From: Paenibacillaceae bacterium
Lineage (GTDB): Bacteria; Bacillota; Clostridia; Lachnospirales; Lachnospiraceae
DNA: 64,000 nt
NCBI GenBank assembly: GCA_015057705.1
Contig: SVDU01000009.1
Coordinates: forward strand, 1 to 64,000
Direction: 5' to 3'
A program made the position numbers and the translations under genes. The notes under the pieces are model-generated. The model had not been told where the DNA came from. It saw only the letters and a list, made by a program, of their open reading frames with translations, and searched no databases. Shown one piece after another: positions 25,617 to 36,492 of the stretch (position 1 is the stretch's first letter; each line of letters opens with the position of its first letter).

Positions 25617-26276
25617 ATGCCTAAAAATTCTTTTTTACGTTTACCTGAAGCAAGGCAAGAAGAAATATCAAATAGCGCTATGCATCTTTTTGTTGATTAT
25701 CTTTACGAAGATATAACCATGAAAATGGTCTTGGATTGTTTGTCCATGCATCCTGGCACATTTTATCGGTATTTTGAAGACAAAGATGACCTTTATTGTC
25801 TCTTAATACGGAATGTGACCCGGAAAAGAGCTGCGTATTTTAATAATGGTAATGAAGATTTCCTTTTCCAGTTTTTTCTCACTGGCTTATTCGGTAACGT
25901 TAACGGCATCGTGACCGAGCCACTAAATGAGTTGGAAATCAAACTCATTGAAACATTTTTAAATATTCCTGAGGATACTCTGCTTAAAGTTTATATAAAT
26001 GTGCTAAAGGGCGAGTCATTTCCCTTAATCAAAGATATTTTACGCCGAATGAGGGTTGATGGATATCTCCGGCCTGATATTGACGACGATCTGATTTCTT
26101 TTATGTTCGAGTCAATGCAGTTTAATTTGATTATGTTTTTCAGGGAATTTGATATTAAGGACTCTGAGCTGCAGTATAAGATTAGCAGGTACTTTACTGA
26201 CTTTATGGGTCACGGACTGCTTGAAGATCAAAAATATTCAGAAATTGTTGGTGAGTTCAAAAAAAGCAGAGAGTAA
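25617..26276 (+). CDS. TetR/AcrR-family transcriptional repressor
   Basis: 219 residues. The N-terminal HTH (about 10-55) ends in MHPGTFYRYFEDKDDLYCLL, the family's recognition helix region. The remaining helical ligand domain is unlike well-known members. It starts 7 bp after GGAGGAG. The gene sits 35 bp ahead of a hydrolase gene and behind a palindrome-overlapped promoter, so it likely represses its own operon until an inducer, perhaps the hydrolase substrate, binds. Confidence 0.88.
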   Translation: MPKNSFLRLPEARQEEISNSAMHLFVDYLYEDITMKMVLDCLSMHPGTFYRYFEDKDDLYCLLIRNVTRKRAAYFNNGNEDFLFQFFLTGLFGNVNGIVTEPLNELEIKLIETFLNIPEDTLLKVYINVLKGESFPLIKDILRRMRVDGYLRPDIDDDLISFMFESMQFNLIMFFREFDIKDSELQYKISRYFTDFMGHGLLEDQKYSEIVGEFKKSRE

Positions 26277-26311
26277 ATATGATTTATGAAAGGTTGGAGG
26301 AGAAATAAAAT

Positions 26312-27448
26312 ATGAAGACTTACGACGTATTTCCGGAACCAATTGGCAGCTATACAGTGGGTCGGACTCAGATGGATCTTGAGTACACGGCATCGGATCA
26401 CTCAAAAAGAGAACTGACGGCGTTTGTGTACTATCCGTCCGACAGTAACGAAGGTAAGACTACATCAACATACATGTTTCCTGAAGTTTACAAGATGTTT
26501 AACGAACGACCACTTGTCACTGCCTTAAAGGATGTTTTCTCTATCGATATCAAGACCTGGTGTTACGACGATCTTGCTCTCTCCGAAAAGGAAAAACGCT
26601 ATCCGGTGTTATTCTATGTCTGCGGCGGAGGCGGTTCTCCAGAATGGGGGACAGTGCTCTGTTCAGACATGGCAAGTATGGGATATGTTGTGGTAAGCAT
26701 CGGACATCTGAATAGTACCATGTATAAACGTAAAGATGGGCGCCTTTACAATATATCAAAGGATTTTTCAGATGTCATAATATCATTTTCTGAGGATCCC
26801 AAAATGCAGGTATTGTCTGGTAAGATGGTAATGCATCCTGATGATGAGACTGCCATTGAAATGTGTCATAACGTGCTTTCACTGCCAATCCTTTCCAGGT
26901 TAACAGAATTTAGTGAATTACAGGCAGAGGATGTAATGTATGTAGCCGATTATCTTTACAAACTGGATTCTGGAAAACTAAATTCTATTTTTAAGGACAG
27001 ATTGAAGCTGGACAGCGGCATGGGTATAGTCGGGCATTCTTATGGCGGACCTACAACGGCAATAGTCTGCCGGGATGACGACCGGTTTGTCTGCGGGATT
27101 GGCCTGGACAGCGGTGCGTTCGGACTTCTCGACAGCGACCTTAAGAAACCCTTCTTACTGCTGTTTAGTGAACCTAACTATAATATGAATGCGGTTATTG
27201 GCTCTAATAACAGCAGGGAGACTTATTATTTCTCCGTTAACCGTGTTGCTCATCTGGATTACTGCGACATCGTGTTTACCTGTGTTAATGAGGAAGTCAG
27301 AGGCAAACGGGATGCTATGGAGATGCGAAATATTGTTACAGACTATACAAAGAACTTTTTTGATCATTATATACTGCACAAGGCTTTAAGTCTGGAAAGT
27401 CTGAAATACGATGGCGTGAACCTGATTAATAAGACCAGCAGCAAGTGA
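26312..27448 (+). CDS. Alpha/beta hydrolase, PAF-acetylhydrolase-like
   Basis: 378 residues, cytoplasmic. Nucleophile elbow GHSYGG (about 245-250), an early oxyanion-type segment VLFYVCGGGGSPEW, a probable acid residue in the LFSEPN region and the catalytic His in RVAHLDYCD. The arrangement resembles platelet-activating-factor acetylhydrolase isoform II and related dienelactone-like esterases, with a helical insertion at about 130-220. Co-transcribed with the TetR gene. Substrate unknown. Confidence 0.75.
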   Translation: MKTYDVFPEPIGSYTVGRTQMDLEYTASDHSKRELTAFVYYPSDSNEGKTTSTYMFPEVYKMFNERPLVTALKDVFSIDIKTWCYDDLALSEKEKRYPVLFYVCGGGGSPEWGTVLCSDMASMGYVVVSIGHLNSTMYKRKDGRLYNISKDFSDVIISFSEDPKMQVLSGKMVMHPDDETAIEMCHNVLSLPILSRLTEFSELQAEDVMYVADYLYKLDSGKLNSIFKDRLKLDSGMGIVGHSYGGPTTAIVCRDDDRFVCGIGLDSGAFGLLDSDLKKPFLLLFSEPNYNMNAVIGSNNSRETYYFSVNRVAHLDYCDIVFTCVNEEVRGKRDAMEMRNIVTDYTKNFFDHYILHKALSLESLKYDGVNLINKTSSK

Positions 27449-27503
27449 CATAACTGAGAGGTCTGACAGTCTCCTCTCAATGAATCAACCGTACAATTAT
27501 AAA

Positions 27504-27542
27504 GCCGATAACCTTATTTTGCAGTTATCGGCTTCTCTTATT
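27504..27542 (+). terminator. Terminator shared by hydrolase and argD
   Basis: Perfect 9-bp stem GCCGATAAC/GTTATCGGC (27504-27512 with 27524-27532) between convergent genes. Confidence 0.8.
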
Positions 27543-28745
27543 TCAATATTTTTGCTGATCCAACACTGCAGACAGTTTTTCCACCATCTCATCCACATGT
27601 TCTTTTTCAATCACCAGAGGGGGAACAAACCGTATTATATTAGTTCCTGCACTGATTATAACCAGCTTCTGCTCAATCAACGCCTGACTGATAATAGAGG
27701 AAACCGGTACCGTAAATTCTAACCCCTGAATGAGGCCCAGTCCTCTTCTAGCTATAATAATGTCATATTTATCTTTCAGCTTTTCAAGCTTTTTGGTCAG
27801 ATAAACTCCCATTTCCTTTACATGATTCACAATATCCCGTTTCTCAAACAATTCCAATACTTTATATGCTGCAGCAGTCACAAACGGATTTCCTCCGTAT
27901 GTAGTTCCATGATCCCCCGGAACCATAGCCGTAGCTGCTTTCCCTGACGCCAGAAATGCCCCAATGGGAACTCCGTTCCCCAGTGCCTTTGCAACCGTCA
28001 TCACATCGGGTTTCACGCCGTATTGCTGCCATGCAAACATAGAGCCTGTACGCCCCATTCCGCACTGAATCTCATCAAGGATTAACAGAATATCTTTTTT
28101 ATCACAAAGCGCTCTTACTCCGGATAAAAATTCCTGGGTTGCAGGATAAATCCCGCCTTCTCCCTGAACAGTTTCCATAATAATGGCGCAGGTTTTTTCA
28201 TTTACAACAGCCTTTACACTTTCCAGATCATTGAAATCGGCAAACTTAATTCCGGGAATTAAGGGCTTAAACGGCTCCTGATAATGATCATTTCCAGTTA
28301 CAGAAAGTGCCCCAAGGCTTCTTCCGTGGAAGGAATGATTCATGGCAATGATTTCATGGTCATGACCGCCGTCTTTGTTATAAGCGTATCTTCTGGCGAT
28401 TTTTAAAGCTCCCTCAATGGCTTCCGTTCCGCTGTTGGTGAAAAACACTTTATCCATCTGAGATGCCTTTAAAAGCAGTTCTGCTGCCTCTACAGACGGT
28501 ACATTATAATAGAGATTGGAAATGTGAAGCAGTTTATCTACCTGAGCCTTTACTGCCTCATTAAATTCCGCATCATTATAACCCAGACCATTTACTGCAA
28601 TTCCGGCATAGAAATCCAGGTACTCATTTCCGTCTGTATCATAAAGCCTTACTCCGTCCCCATGGTCAAAGACAACTGGAAAACGGTTATAGGTCTTATA
28701 AATCTCTGATTCCGCCTTATCGATATATTCCTGTTTATTCAGCAT
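27543..28745 (-). CDS. argD: Acetylornithine aminotransferase
   Basis: 400 residues, class III PLP aminotransferase. It transfers the amino group from glutamate to N-acetylglutamate semialdehyde in arginine synthesis. Motifs: [48 protein letters not shown] (the PLP-pairing Asp) and [14 protein letters not shown] (the Schiff-base Lys), then GTTYGGNPF. Last gene of the arg operon; its start overlaps the argB stop by 11 bp. Confidence 0.95.
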   Translation of the reverse strand: MLNKQEYIDKAESEIYKTYNRFPVVFDHGDGVRLYDTDGNEYLDFYAGIAVNGLGYNDAEFNEAVKAQVDKLLHISNLYYNVPSVEAAELLLKASQMDKVFFTNSGTEAIEGALKIARRYAYNKDGGHDHEIIAMNHSFHGRSLGALSVTGNDHYQEPFKPLIPGIKFADFNDLESVKAVVNEKTCAIIMETVQGEGGIYPATQEFLSGVRALCDKKDILLILDEIQCGMGRTGSMFAWQQYGVKPDVMTVAKALGNGVPIGAFLASGKAATAMVPGDHGTTYGGNPFVTAAAYKVLELFEKRDIVNHVKEMGVYLTKKLEKLKDKYDIIIARRGLGLIQGLEFTVPVSSIISQALIEQKLVIISAGTNIIRFVPPLVIEKEHVDEMVEKLSAVLDQQKY

Positions 28746-29631
28746 GATAAAAACGCTCCTCTCCCGGGCTTACGATTGCAGTTCCGATTCCTCTATTGGT
28801 GAAGATCTCAAGCAGCAGACAGTGGGGAATTCTTCCGTCCATAATATGTACTCTGGACACCCCATGATTCATGGCATCAATACAGTTTTGAAGTTTGGGG
28901 AGCATTCCGCCTCCAAGAGTTCCTCCGCTGACGAACTCCTGAGCCTCTTCAATGGACATTTCAGATATTAAAGAATCCTTATCCTGAAAGTCCCGGTAAA
29001 CGCCCTCCACATCAGTCAAAAAAGCCAGTTTCTCTGCTTCCATGGCTGTCGCAATGGCACAGGCCGCATCGTCTGCATTGATGTTATAGGTTTTAAAGTC
29101 CTCATCAAATCCTACTGGACAAATAATGGGAAGAAAATCCTTTTCCAAAAGATCGTTGATGATCTGGGTATCTACCGCTGTGATGTCGCCTACAAAACCG
29201 ATGTCTTCTCCGTTTGAATACCGCTTCTGGCACTTTAACATCATACCGTCTTTTCCGCTGATTCCTACAGCCTTAACTCCAAGCTCATTGACAAGCTGAA
29301 CCAGGCTTTTGTTCACCCGGTTTAATACCATTTCTGCAATCTCCATAGTGGCATCATCCGTTACTCGTAAACCATTGACAAAATGTGGCTCCATACCGGT
29401 TTTCTCCACCCATCTGCTGATCTCTTTTCCGCCGCCGTGAACAATAATAGGCTTAAATCCTACCAGCTTTAAGAGAACCACATCCTGAATTACCTGTTTT
29501 TTCAGTTCCTCATCTACCATGGCGCTTCCGCCGTATTTTACCACAATCGTTTTACGGTTAAACCTCTGTATATAAGGAAGTGCCTCAATTAACACTTCGG
29601 CTTTTTGCATAATGCTCTGATCCAGTATCAT
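28735..29631 (-). CDS. argB: Acetylglutamate kinase
   Basis: 298 residues. Phosphorylates N-acetylglutamate. Amino-acid-kinase motifs: [20 protein letters not shown], the [17 protein letters not shown] acetylglutamate region and [12 protein letters not shown]. It has the N-terminal helix ([15 protein letters not shown]) found in hexameric, arginine-inhibited forms, so feedback inhibition is likely. Confidence 0.95.
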   Translation of the reverse strand: MILDQSIMQKAEVLIEALPYIQRFNRKTIVVKYGGSAMVDEELKKQVIQDVVLLKLVGFKPIIVHGGGKEISRWVEKTGMEPHFVNGLRVTDDATMEIAEMVLNRVNKSLVQLVNELGVKAVGISGKDGMMLKCQKRYSNGEDIGFVGDITAVDTQIINDLLEKDFLPIICPVGFDEDFKTYNINADDAACAIATAMEAEKLAFLTDVEGVYRDFQDKDSLISEMSIEEAQEFVSGGTLGGGMLPKLQNCIDAMNHGVSRVHIMDGRIPHCLLLEIFTNRGIGTAIVSPGEERFYHAE

Positions 29632-29671
29632 TTTTTGTTTCCTCTCCTTCTTATGATCTGCCCTGAAATAA

Positions 29672-30898
29672 TTATGAGCGGTAATCTGCGTTGATTTTCA
29701 CATAGTCAAAGGTCAGGTCACAGCCCCAGGCCGTTGCAGATGCATTTCCCATTTTGATGTCGGCAATGGCAGTCACTTCCGGTTCCGATAATATCTTAGT
29801 CGCCTCTTCCTCACTGTAGGGAAGTGCCACGCCATTTTCAATAATTTGAAGTTTTCCTGCCGCGCTTTCAAAATACAGATCTACTTTTTCCGGATCAAAG
29901 GTGGCTCCGGAATATCCCATGGCACAAAGAATCCGTCCCCAGTTGGCATCGTGACCAAATATGGCTGCTTTTGTCAGACTGGAGGTAATCACTGATTTTG
30001 ATAATGTTACAGCCTGTGCCTTTGTTTCTGCACCAATAATTTTTACTTCAAATAATGCAGTGCAGCCTTCTCCGTCCCCTGCCATCTTTTTTGCCAGAGT
30101 TTCATTGATGAAGTTAAGTGCTTTAATAAATAACTGATAATCTTCATTTTTTTCTGTAATTTCTTTATTTCCAGCCATTCCATTTGCCAGAAGAAGCACA
30201 GTATCGTTGGTGGACGTATCTCCGTCAACAGAAATCATATTGTACGTATCCTTAATATCTTCCCTTAATGCTTCCTGAAGCAGTTCTTTGGAAATGGCTG
30301 CATCCGTAGTAACAAAGCTTAACATGGTACACATATCAGGGTGAATCATTCCGGAGCCCTTGCACATGCCTCCGATGGTGATGGTAGCACCGCCTGCCTC
30401 AAACTGAACAGCCACTTCCTTTTTTACTGTATCGGTAGTCATAATCGCCTGTGCTGCAGCGGTTCCGCTCTCCTCGCTGCCGTCCAGAATAACAGACATT
30501 GCCTTTACCCCCGCTTTAATGCGGTCAATGGGAAGCTGCATTCCGATGACTCCGGTAGAAGCTACAAGAACGGAATCTTCCGGGATGGAAAGGTATTGGG
30601 AAACAGCTTTTGCCGTCTGACTGCAGTAGGAGAATCCTTCTTCTCCGGTACATGCATTGGCAATGCCTGCATTTACCACAACTGCCTGTGCAAATGGAGA
30701 ACTGGTCACGATCTCTTTATCCCATTTAACTGGGGCTGCTTTTACGATATTGGTAGTGAATGTACCTGCTGCCTTGCATGGAACCTCACTGTAAATCATG
30801 GCCATATCTTTCCGGTTGTTTTTATATTTAATGCCTGCCGCTGTTGATGCAGCTTTAAATCCCTTTGCTGCTGTTACTCCTCCGCTTATCTGCTTCAT
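29672..30898 (-). CDS. argJ: Bifunctional ornithine acetyltransferase / N-acetylglutamate synthase
   Basis: 408 residues. Recycles the acetyl group from acetylornithine to glutamate. It self-cleaves before the nucleophilic Thr in [14 protein letters not shown] (most homologues have ATML, here CTML). An N-terminal beta-chain [13 protein letters not shown] and a C-terminal [24 protein letters not shown] (shown in part as [17 protein letters not shown]) are typical. The acetyl cycle means a separate ArgA is needed only for priming; the GNAT gene upstream could supply it. Confidence 0.95.
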   Translation of the reverse strand: MKQISGGVTAAKGFKAASTAAGIKYKNNRKDMAMIYSEVPCKAAGTFTTNIVKAAPVKWDKEIVTSSPFAQAVVVNAGIANACTGEEGFSYCSQTAKAVSQYLSIPEDSVLVASTGVIGMQLPIDRIKAGVKAMSVILDGSEESGTAAAQAIMTTDTVKKEVAVQFEAGGATITIGGMCKGSGMIHPDMCTMLSFVTTDAAISKELLQEALREDIKDTYNMISVDGDTSTNDTVLLLANGMAGNKEITEKNEDYQLFIKALNFINETLAKKMAGDGEGCTALFEVKIIGAETKAQAVTLSKSVITSSLTKAAIFGHDANWGRILCAMGYSGATFDPEKVDLYFESAAGKLQIIENGVALPYSEEEATKILSEPEVTAIADIKMGNASATAWGCDLTFDYVKINADYRS

Positions 30899-30935
30899 AA
30901 TATATTTCCTCCCTGTTTCCTGTCATAGTATCCGG

Positions 30936-31382
30936 TCAGCTTACAAAATCAGTTTTGTTTTCCTCACTGATGGCCAAATCATAGTAATTTAAATCATCAC
31001 GAAATGTGAATTTTTCCTTCCGCCAGAAATTATTTCCCAAAAGGTTATTACGAAAGGCAATTAAATTGACTTTATTAATTCCTTCTTTCTTTAATCGGCT
31101 GACTACTTCCGAAACCATCTCACGACCGACTCCATGCTTTCTGTATTTTTCTGCTACACACACATGGTATAACGTTCCCCTGCGCCCGTCATGACCGCAT
31201 AAAATAGAACCTGTAATCTCGTTGTTATCTTCTGCAACCACACTCAGACCGGGATTTCTCAGAAGAAAACGGTTAATGCCTTCCTGCGAATCATCAACAG
31301 CCCGGATACCGAATCCCTTAATTCCTGACCATAGTGCATATACCTGGTCATAATCATCTATTGTCATTGATCGTATTATCAT
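30936..31382 (-). CDS. GNAT N-acetyltransferase within the arg operon
   Basis: 148 residues, single GNAT domain. The acetyl-CoA loop is EKYRKHGVGREMV, preceded by HDGRRGTLYHVCV and followed by NLIAFRNNLLGNNFW. It resembles YpeA/RimI-like enzymes. Placed between argC and argJ on the same strand, with gaps of about 36 bp either side, it might provide anaplerotic N-acetylglutamate synthase activity. That is an inference; it lacks the kinase-like domain of classical ArgA. Confidence 0.75.
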   Translation of the reverse strand: MIIRSMTIDDYDQVYALWSGIKGFGIRAVDDSQEGINRFLLRNPGLSVVAEDNNEITGSILCGHDGRRGTLYHVCVAEKYRKHGVGREMVSEVVSRLKKEGINKVNLIAFRNNLLGNNFWRKEKFTFRDDLNYYDLAISEENKTDFVS

Positions 31383-31418
31383 TGTTTTTTCCTTTACGGT
31401 TATTCATCCTTTCAACAT

Positions 31419-32459
31419 CTAGGGAAACATGGGAATCAGCTTCAGCCCCTTGTTTTCCTCCAGTCCGAATAAAAGATTCATGTTCTGGACTGCCTGCCCG
31501 GCGGCTCCCTTAACCAGATTATCCATGGCTCCCATCATCACAATACGGTTGGTTCTTGGATCGATCTTGAAATTCACATCAATAAAATTGCTTCCTTCCA
31601 CCCATTTTGTCTGAGGTGTCACATCTTTTTCCAGCACACGGACAAAGAATTCTTTGCCATAATATTTATCATAAACAGCCTTTACTTCTTCATAAGAAAC
31701 CTTACTGATTAAGGAAGCATAAGCAGTTATGAGAATTCCTCTGTTCATGGGAACCAGGTGAGGTGTGAAACTGATGGTTACCTGTTTACCTGCTCCGTAA
31801 GAAAGCTGTTCTTCTATCTCAGGCGTGTGTCTGTGTACACCGACTCCGTAAGCTTTGATGTTCTCATTTACTTCACAGTAAAGATTGTCAACCTTTGCTC
31901 CTCTTCCTGCTCCGGACGTTCCTGATTTTGCATCAATAATAATTGTATCAGGATCAATCAGGCCTTCTTTTACCAGAGGATATATGGAAAGCTCCGAACA
32001 GGTGGGGTAACAGCCCGGATTGGCTATCAGCCTTGCATTTTTAATCTTTTCCCGGTTGATTTCCGGAAGTCCGTAAACCGCTTCCTTTATATATTGAGGA
32101 GATTGATGCTGGATCTGATACCACTCTTCATAGATATTCACATCCTGAATGCGGAAATCCGCACTTAAATCAATCACTTTGGTCTGTGATAAAATACGGT
32201 CATTCAAAGCAGATGCCAGAAAACCCTGGGGTGTTGCTGTGAAAATCACGTCCACCTTCTCTGCCAATGCTTCTATATTATCATCCATGCAGGAATCGCT
32301 GACGATTTCAAACATATTCTGATAAATGGAAGCGTATTTCTGGTCCACATAGCTTTTCGATCCGTACCACTTAATCTCCACGTCATCTCTCTGGAGTAAA
32401 AGTCTTGCCAGCTCACCGCCTGCATATCCGGTTGATCCTATAATTCCTGCTTTAATCAT
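31419..32459 (-). CDS. argC: N-acetyl-gamma-glutamyl-phosphate reductase
   Basis: 346 residues from ATG 32459, which AAAGGAG precedes by 8 bp (earlier in-frame ATGs at 32465 and 32510 are less well placed). NADPH-dependent reduction of acetylglutamyl phosphate. N-terminal Rossmann AGIIGSTGYAGGELARLL; catalytic Cys in LIANPGCYPTCSEL; His region VGVHRHTPEIEEQLS. First gene of argC-GNAT-argJ-argB-argD. Confidence 0.95.
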   Translation of the reverse strand: MIKAGIIGSTGYAGGELARLLLQRDDVEIKWYGSKSYVDQKYASIYQNMFEIVSDSCMDDNIEALAEKVDVIFTATPQGFLASALNDRILSQTKVIDLSADFRIQDVNIYEEWYQIQHQSPQYIKEAVYGLPEINREKIKNARLIANPGCYPTCSELSIYPLVKEGLIDPDTIIIDAKSGTSGAGRGAKVDNLYCEVNENIKAYGVGVHRHTPEIEEQLSYGAGKQVTISFTPHLVPMNRGILITAYASLISKVSYEEVKAVYDKYYGKEFFVRVLEKDVTPQTKWVEGSNFIDVNFKIDPRTNRIVMMGAMDNLVKGAAGQAVQNMNLLFGLEENKGLKLIPMFP

Positions 32460-32683
32460 CGTCATCGCTCCTTTGCATTCTCTATTTTGTATCAGCCCTG
32501 CGCTCTTCATTCACAAGGGTTTTACCATTCCCTTCAGGATTTTCATAATTATACATCTCTTTTGTATATTATGCAAGATGTTTTTATATTTTTCATTTTA
32601 CCCTTGCATTTCCCCCAGTTTTGTTGTATATTTATGTAAGTTCAAAAAGAAAATATACAAAAACCATAGAGGAGGAATCATAT
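32460..32683. promoter_or_regulatory. Divergent argC/argG control region
   Basis: 224 bp. For argG: TTGCAT (32604-32609), 17 bp, TATATT (32627-32632). AT-rich imperfect palindromes such as TATACATCTCTTTTGTATA (near 32553-32571) and TTGTATATTTATGTAAG (around 32623-32640) are plausible ArgR boxes, but no site matches the ARG-box consensus strictly. Confidence 0.5.
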
Positions 32684-33901
32684 ATGAAAGAGAAAGTGAT
32701 TTTAGCCTATTCCGGCGGACTTGACACCACTGCCATTATTCCATGGTTAAAGGAAAATTTTGATTATGATGTAGTTTGCTGCTGCATCGACTGCGGACAG
32801 GGCAATGAACTTGATGGTCTGGAGGAGAGAGCCAAATTATCCGGCGCTTCCAAATTATATATAGAAGATCTGGTAGATGACTTCTGCGACAACTACATTA
32901 TCCCATGTGTACAGGCCAATGCCGTTTATGAGAATAAGTATCTTCTGGGTACTTCCATGGCTCGTCCAGCCATTGCAAAAAGACTGGTTGAGATCGCAAG
33001 GAAGGAAGGCGCTACTGCCATCTGCCACGGAGCAACTGGTAAGGGCAACGACCAGATCCGTTTCGAGCTTGGTATCAAGGCCCTTGCTCCTGATTTAAAA
33101 ATCATCGCGCCATGGCGTATGACTGATGTATGGACCATGCAGTCCCGTGAAGACGAGATTGAATACTGCAAACAGCACGGAATCGACCTTCCGTTCTCAG
33201 CAAACAACAGCTACAGCCGTGACCGCAATTTATGGCACATCAGCCATGAGGGCTTAGAGCTGGAAGATCCGGCGAATGAGCCAAATTACGATCACCTTCT
33301 GGTGCTTGGCGTTTCTCCTGAAAAGGCTCCTGATGAAGGGGAGTACGTAACCATGACATTTGAAAAAGGCATTCCTGTCAGCGTAAACGGAGAAGCCATG
33401 AAGGTTTCCGATATTATCACAAAGTTAAATGAGCTTGGCGGTAAGCACGGCATCGGCATTGTGGATATCGTGGAGAACCGTGTAGTAGGCATGAAATCCA
33501 GAGGCGTTTATGAAACACCAGGCGGAACCATTCTCTTAGAAGCACATCAGCAGCTGGAAGAGCTGGTATTAGACCGTGCTACCATGGAAGTAAAAAAAGA
33601 CATGGGTAATAAATTTGCACAGATTGTATACGAAGGTAAATGGTTCACACCGCTTCGTGAAGCAGTTCAGGCATTTGTTACTTCCACACAGGAATATGTA
33701 ACCGGAGAAGTGAAGTTCAAACTTTATAAGGGCAACATCATTAAAGCAGGAACCACTTCCCCCTACTCCTTATACAGCGAATCTCTTGCTTCCTTTACTA
33801 CTGGTGATCTCTATGATCATCACGACGCGGAAGGCTTCATCACTCTGTTCGGTCTTCCGTTAAAGGTTCGTGCCATGAAGATGCAGGAACTAAAAAAATA
33901 A
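32684..33901 (+). CDS. argG: Argininosuccinate synthase
   Basis: 405 residues from ATG 32684 (GAGGAGG upstream). ATP-dependent joining of citrulline and aspartate. Signature LAYSGGLDTTAIIPWL (PP-loop), CHGATGKGNDQIRFEL and YSRDRNLWHISHEG. argH and argF are not in the window, so the pathway must be completed elsewhere. Followed by a strong terminator. Confidence 0.96.
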   Translation: MKEKVILAYSGGLDTTAIIPWLKENFDYDVVCCCIDCGQGNELDGLEERAKLSGASKLYIEDLVDDFCDNYIIPCVQANAVYENKYLLGTSMARPAIAKRLVEIARKEGATAICHGATGKGNDQIRFELGIKALAPDLKIIAPWRMTDVWTMQSREDEIEYCKQHGIDLPFSANNSYSRDRNLWHISHEGLELEDPANEPNYDHLLVLGVSPEKAPDEGEYVTMTFEKGIPVSVNGEAMKVSDIITKLNELGGKHGIGIVDIVENRVVGMKSRGVYETPGGTILLEAHQQLEELVLDRATMEVKKDMGNKFAQIVYEGKWFTPLREAVQAFVTSTQEYVTGEVKFKLYKGNIIKAGTTSPYSLYSESLASFTTGDLYDHHDAEGFITLFGLPLKVRAMKMQELKK

Positions 33902-33915
33902 TATGCCTTTCTATA

Positions 33916-33968
33916 ACAGGCAGTGCTGCTGTTTCTCTGATTCAGCGGCACTGCCTGTCTTTTTTTAA
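33916..33968 (+). terminator. argG terminator
   Basis: Stem ACAGGCAGTGC/GCACTGCCTGT (33916-33926 with 33948-33958), extended by GCTG/CAGC inside, then seven T residues. Confidence 0.9.
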
Positions 33969-33994
33969 TATTCTTAATTTCTGTTACACGGTAA

Positions 33995-34023
33995 TTGACA
34001 GCCTGAATTTCTTAACTTATAAT
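33995..34023 (+). promoter_or_regulatory. Perfect sigma-A promoter of first chemoreceptor
   Basis: TTGACA (33995-34000), 17 bp, TATAAT (34018-34023). The flanking bases (AATTGACAGCC and TTATAATT) recur in front of the second receptor, showing the promoter was duplicated with the gene. Confidence 0.85.
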
Positions 34024-34089
34024 TCAATTACATATTAATTTGTTTTAACAAAAGATGAAAAATAATAAAACAAATCAGGAGAAAACCGA

Positions 34090-36177
34090 ATGCCGAAAAA
34101 AGCACAAATGAATCACAACGATCAGAAGAGGCTTAAGAGTAGCAACTCTATTAAGCGCAAGCTTCAAATCAGTATCGCAGCATTATCAACTATCATTACA
34201 TTGCTTTTTGGAACAGTCTATTCTATTATTATCTATCAAGATGCTAAGAACAATATGCAGCTGAGAATTCAGGAAAACACCAACGCTTACAACCATTCCG
34301 TGGAGAATGCCATTCTCATCTATAAGACGAAGATTGAATCAGTCTCAAAGGATAACAGAGTCACAGGCTCCTCGGAACAGCTTAAGAAAAACTTAGAGCA
34401 GCTGGCGCAGGAATATGGATTTGATTCCATTATAGTCTGTAACCCACAGGGAATTACCTCTGACGGATCCGATGTCAGTGACAGAGAATATTTTAAAAGA
34501 TCCATAAACGGAGAAACCTATATCTCTTCCCCTCTCATTAGAAAAACGACCGGAAAGATGATAATGGTTCTCACAGCTCCAATTAATGGGGACGGAAGCA
34601 ATGGCATTGTATCTGCAAGGCTGTCCTGTGATTCTTTCAGCAAAATGATTAACGATATTTCCCTTGGAACATCAGGCTACGGATTCATCGTAGATAAAGC
34701 AGGAACCGTTGTCGCACATAAGGATCAGGATAATGTGAACCAGCAGTTGAATTACATAGAAGCGGCAAAAACAGACCCTTCTTTTTCAGAGTCTGCAAAA
34801 ATGGTACAGAACATGACAGCTGGTAAGTCCGGTATTGAAACCATTCATCTGAAAGGAAGTAAACTTACTGTGGGGTATTCCCCCATTCCAAATACAGACG
34901 GCTGGTCCATCGGAGTGGCGGCAAAAACCTCTGAGCTAATGAAAGGTTTCTACATCTCAATTATCATCATGTTAATATTTATTGTTGTATTTTTAATCAT
35001 CGCTTTGATATCTGCAATAAGGATAGCCACTCCCATTGTTAATCCCATTATTAAAATGGTGGACAGACTGGAGCTTCTTTCTCAGGGAGATCTTCATTCC
35101 GAGGTTCCTGAATATGTAAGCGATGATGAGATTGGTACTCTCTCTGCATCTTTAAAATATACCGTCTCCTCTCTCCGTTCCATTATTCATGATACCACGA
35201 CTGTGTTGGACGGTGTGGAGAAGGGGAACTACACCCTGACCATTGAATCGGAATACAAAGCAGATTTTATCCTGCTTAAGACATCCATCAATGGAATTAT
35301 AACTAATTTAAACACCATTTTCAGGAACTTCCGAAGCTCCATTAACCAGATTTCAAGCGGAGCGGATCAGATTTCCTCCGGAGCCCAGCTTTTAGCTTCT
35401 GGTACAACGGAGCAGGCTGCTACGGTGGAGGAGTTAAATGCCTCCATATCCAATGTATCTCATCATTCAGAAGAAAATGTGGTTACAGTTTCAACAGTAA
35501 ATGAATATGTAAAACAGACCGGAATAGAGCTTGCAAAAGGAAATTCCTACATACAAAATTTAAATCAGGCCATGACTGAAATCGGTGAAGCCTCAAAGAA
35601 AATCACAAATATCACAAAAGTGATTGAAGATATCGCATTCCAGACCAACATTCTGGCACTGAATGCAGCCATTGAAGCAGCAAGAGCCGGAGAGGCCGGA
35701 AAAGGCTTCGCCGTTGTTGCAGACGAAGTACGCAATCTGGCTGTTAAAGTATCGGAGGCTGCCGGAGAAACCTCTTCCCTGCTGGCTCATTCCTCTTCTC
35801 TCGTGGAAAGCGGAGAAACCTTATCACAGGAAACAGTGGAAATACTGAAAGGTTTGGCTGATAAGGCAGACTTCCTTGGGGAGTCCATGGAAAAAATCCG
35901 CAGTGCGTCTGAAGAACAGGTAGATGCCATTCAGCAGATCAATACAGGCTTAACCCAGGTATCGTCTGTAGTTCAGACCAATGCGGCAACTGCAGAGGAA
36001 AGCTCTGCTTCCAGTGAAGAGTTAGCAGCACAGGCACAGGCTATGAAAGATGAGATCAGCTGGATTCAGCTGATGGAGGACAATATTTCTGAAAAAAAGA
36101 AGATCAGACAAACAGTAAATGAAATAACAGAAGAAACAGATTTACCAGCGCCCCCGAACGTAACTGAAAAATATTAA
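34090..36177 (+). CDS. Methyl-accepting chemotaxis protein, tandem copy 1
   Basis: 695 residues. TM1 about 27-47, extracellular dCache-type sensor about 50-280 ([36 protein letters not shown]), TM2 about 285-310, HAMP about 311-365, then the cytoplasmic signalling rod with the hairpin tip around [20 protein letters not shown]. dCache domains often bind amino acids or small carboxylates. No CheR-binding pentapeptide at the C-terminus. It signals through CheA/CheW, which are not nearby. Confidence 0.93.
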   Translation: MPKKAQMNHNDQKRLKSSNSIKRKLQISIAALSTIITLLFGTVYSIIIYQDAKNNMQLRIQENTNAYNHSVENAILIYKTKIESVSKDNRVTGSSEQLKKNLEQLAQEYGFDSIIVCNPQGITSDGSDVSDREYFKRSINGETYISSPLIRKTTGKMIMVLTAPINGDGSNGIVSARLSCDSFSKMINDISLGTSGYGFIVDKAGTVVAHKDQDNVNQQLNYIEAAKTDPSFSESAKMVQNMTAGKSGIETIHLKGSKLTVGYSPIPNTDGWSIGVAAKTSELMKGFYISIIIMLIFIVVFLIIALISAIRIATPIVNPIIKMVDRLELLSQGDLHSEVPEYVSDDEIGTLSASLKYTVSSLRSIIHDTTTVLDGVEKGNYTLTIESEYKADFILLKTSINGIITNLNTIFRNFRSSINQISSGADQISSGAQLLASGTTEQAATVEELNASISNVSHHSEENVVTVSTVNEYVKQTGIELAKGNSYIQNLNQAMTEIGEASKKITNITKVIEDIAFQTNILALNAAIEAARAGEAGKGFAVVADEVRNLAVKVSEAAGETSSLLAHSSSLVESGETLSQETVEILKGLADKADFLGESMEKIRSASEEQVDAIQQINTGLTQVSSVVQTNAATAEESSASSEELAAQAQAMKDEISWIQLMEDNISEKKKIRQTVNEITEETDLPAPPNVTEKY

Positions 36178-36220
36178 GGAAAAACAGAGACTGCAGCCCT
36201 TTAAACTAACTGGCTGATAT

Positions 36221-36284
36221 GTTCCCTTCCAGGTAAACAAGTAAAATAGTAAAACTTGTTTATTTAGAAGGGATCATTTTTTTC
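36221..36284 (+). terminator. Terminator of first chemoreceptor
   Basis: Long imperfect stem GTTCCCTTCCAGGTAAACAAGT against ACTTGTTTATTTAGAAGGGATC, followed by TTTTTTTT. Confidence 0.8.
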
Positions 36285-36393
36285 TAAATTCCAGTTTTTT
36301 CTCCATAATCAGATCATTATTCACAATAACTAAATTAAAACAGAGGGAAAAATCCCACATAATGTTTAATCTTTTTTTTCTTGTCCAGGACAA

Positions 36394-36422
36394 TTGACAG
36401 CCAGATACTCTTGCCTTATAAT
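36394..36422 (+). promoter_or_regulatory. Perfect sigma-A promoter of second chemoreceptor
   Basis: TTGACA (36394-36399), 17 bp, TATAAT (36417-36422), matching the promoter of the first receptor in both boxes and flanks. Confidence 0.85.
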
Positions 36423-36492
36423 TGCTCTGATTACATAAGATGAAATTTTGGCAAAAGAATAAAAAAGATAAAACCAGATCAGGAGAAAACAA

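Larger units (their letters stand above)
36178..36492. other. Spacer between tandem chemoreceptors
   Basis: 315 bp. Holds the terminator of the first receptor (stem 36221-36242 with 36254-36275, then eight T residues), an AT-rich stretch without a credible gene, and the promoter of the second receptor. Confidence 0.7.

Noticed and set aside
32460-32683. Riboswitch or T-box leader before argG
   Set aside because: The leader between promoter and ATG is only about 50 bp and has no suitable stem or specifier structure.
33995-34023. Sigma-D flagellar-type promoter for the chemoreceptors
   Set aside because: No TAAA-N15-GCCGATAA element was found, while perfect sigma-A boxes are present.
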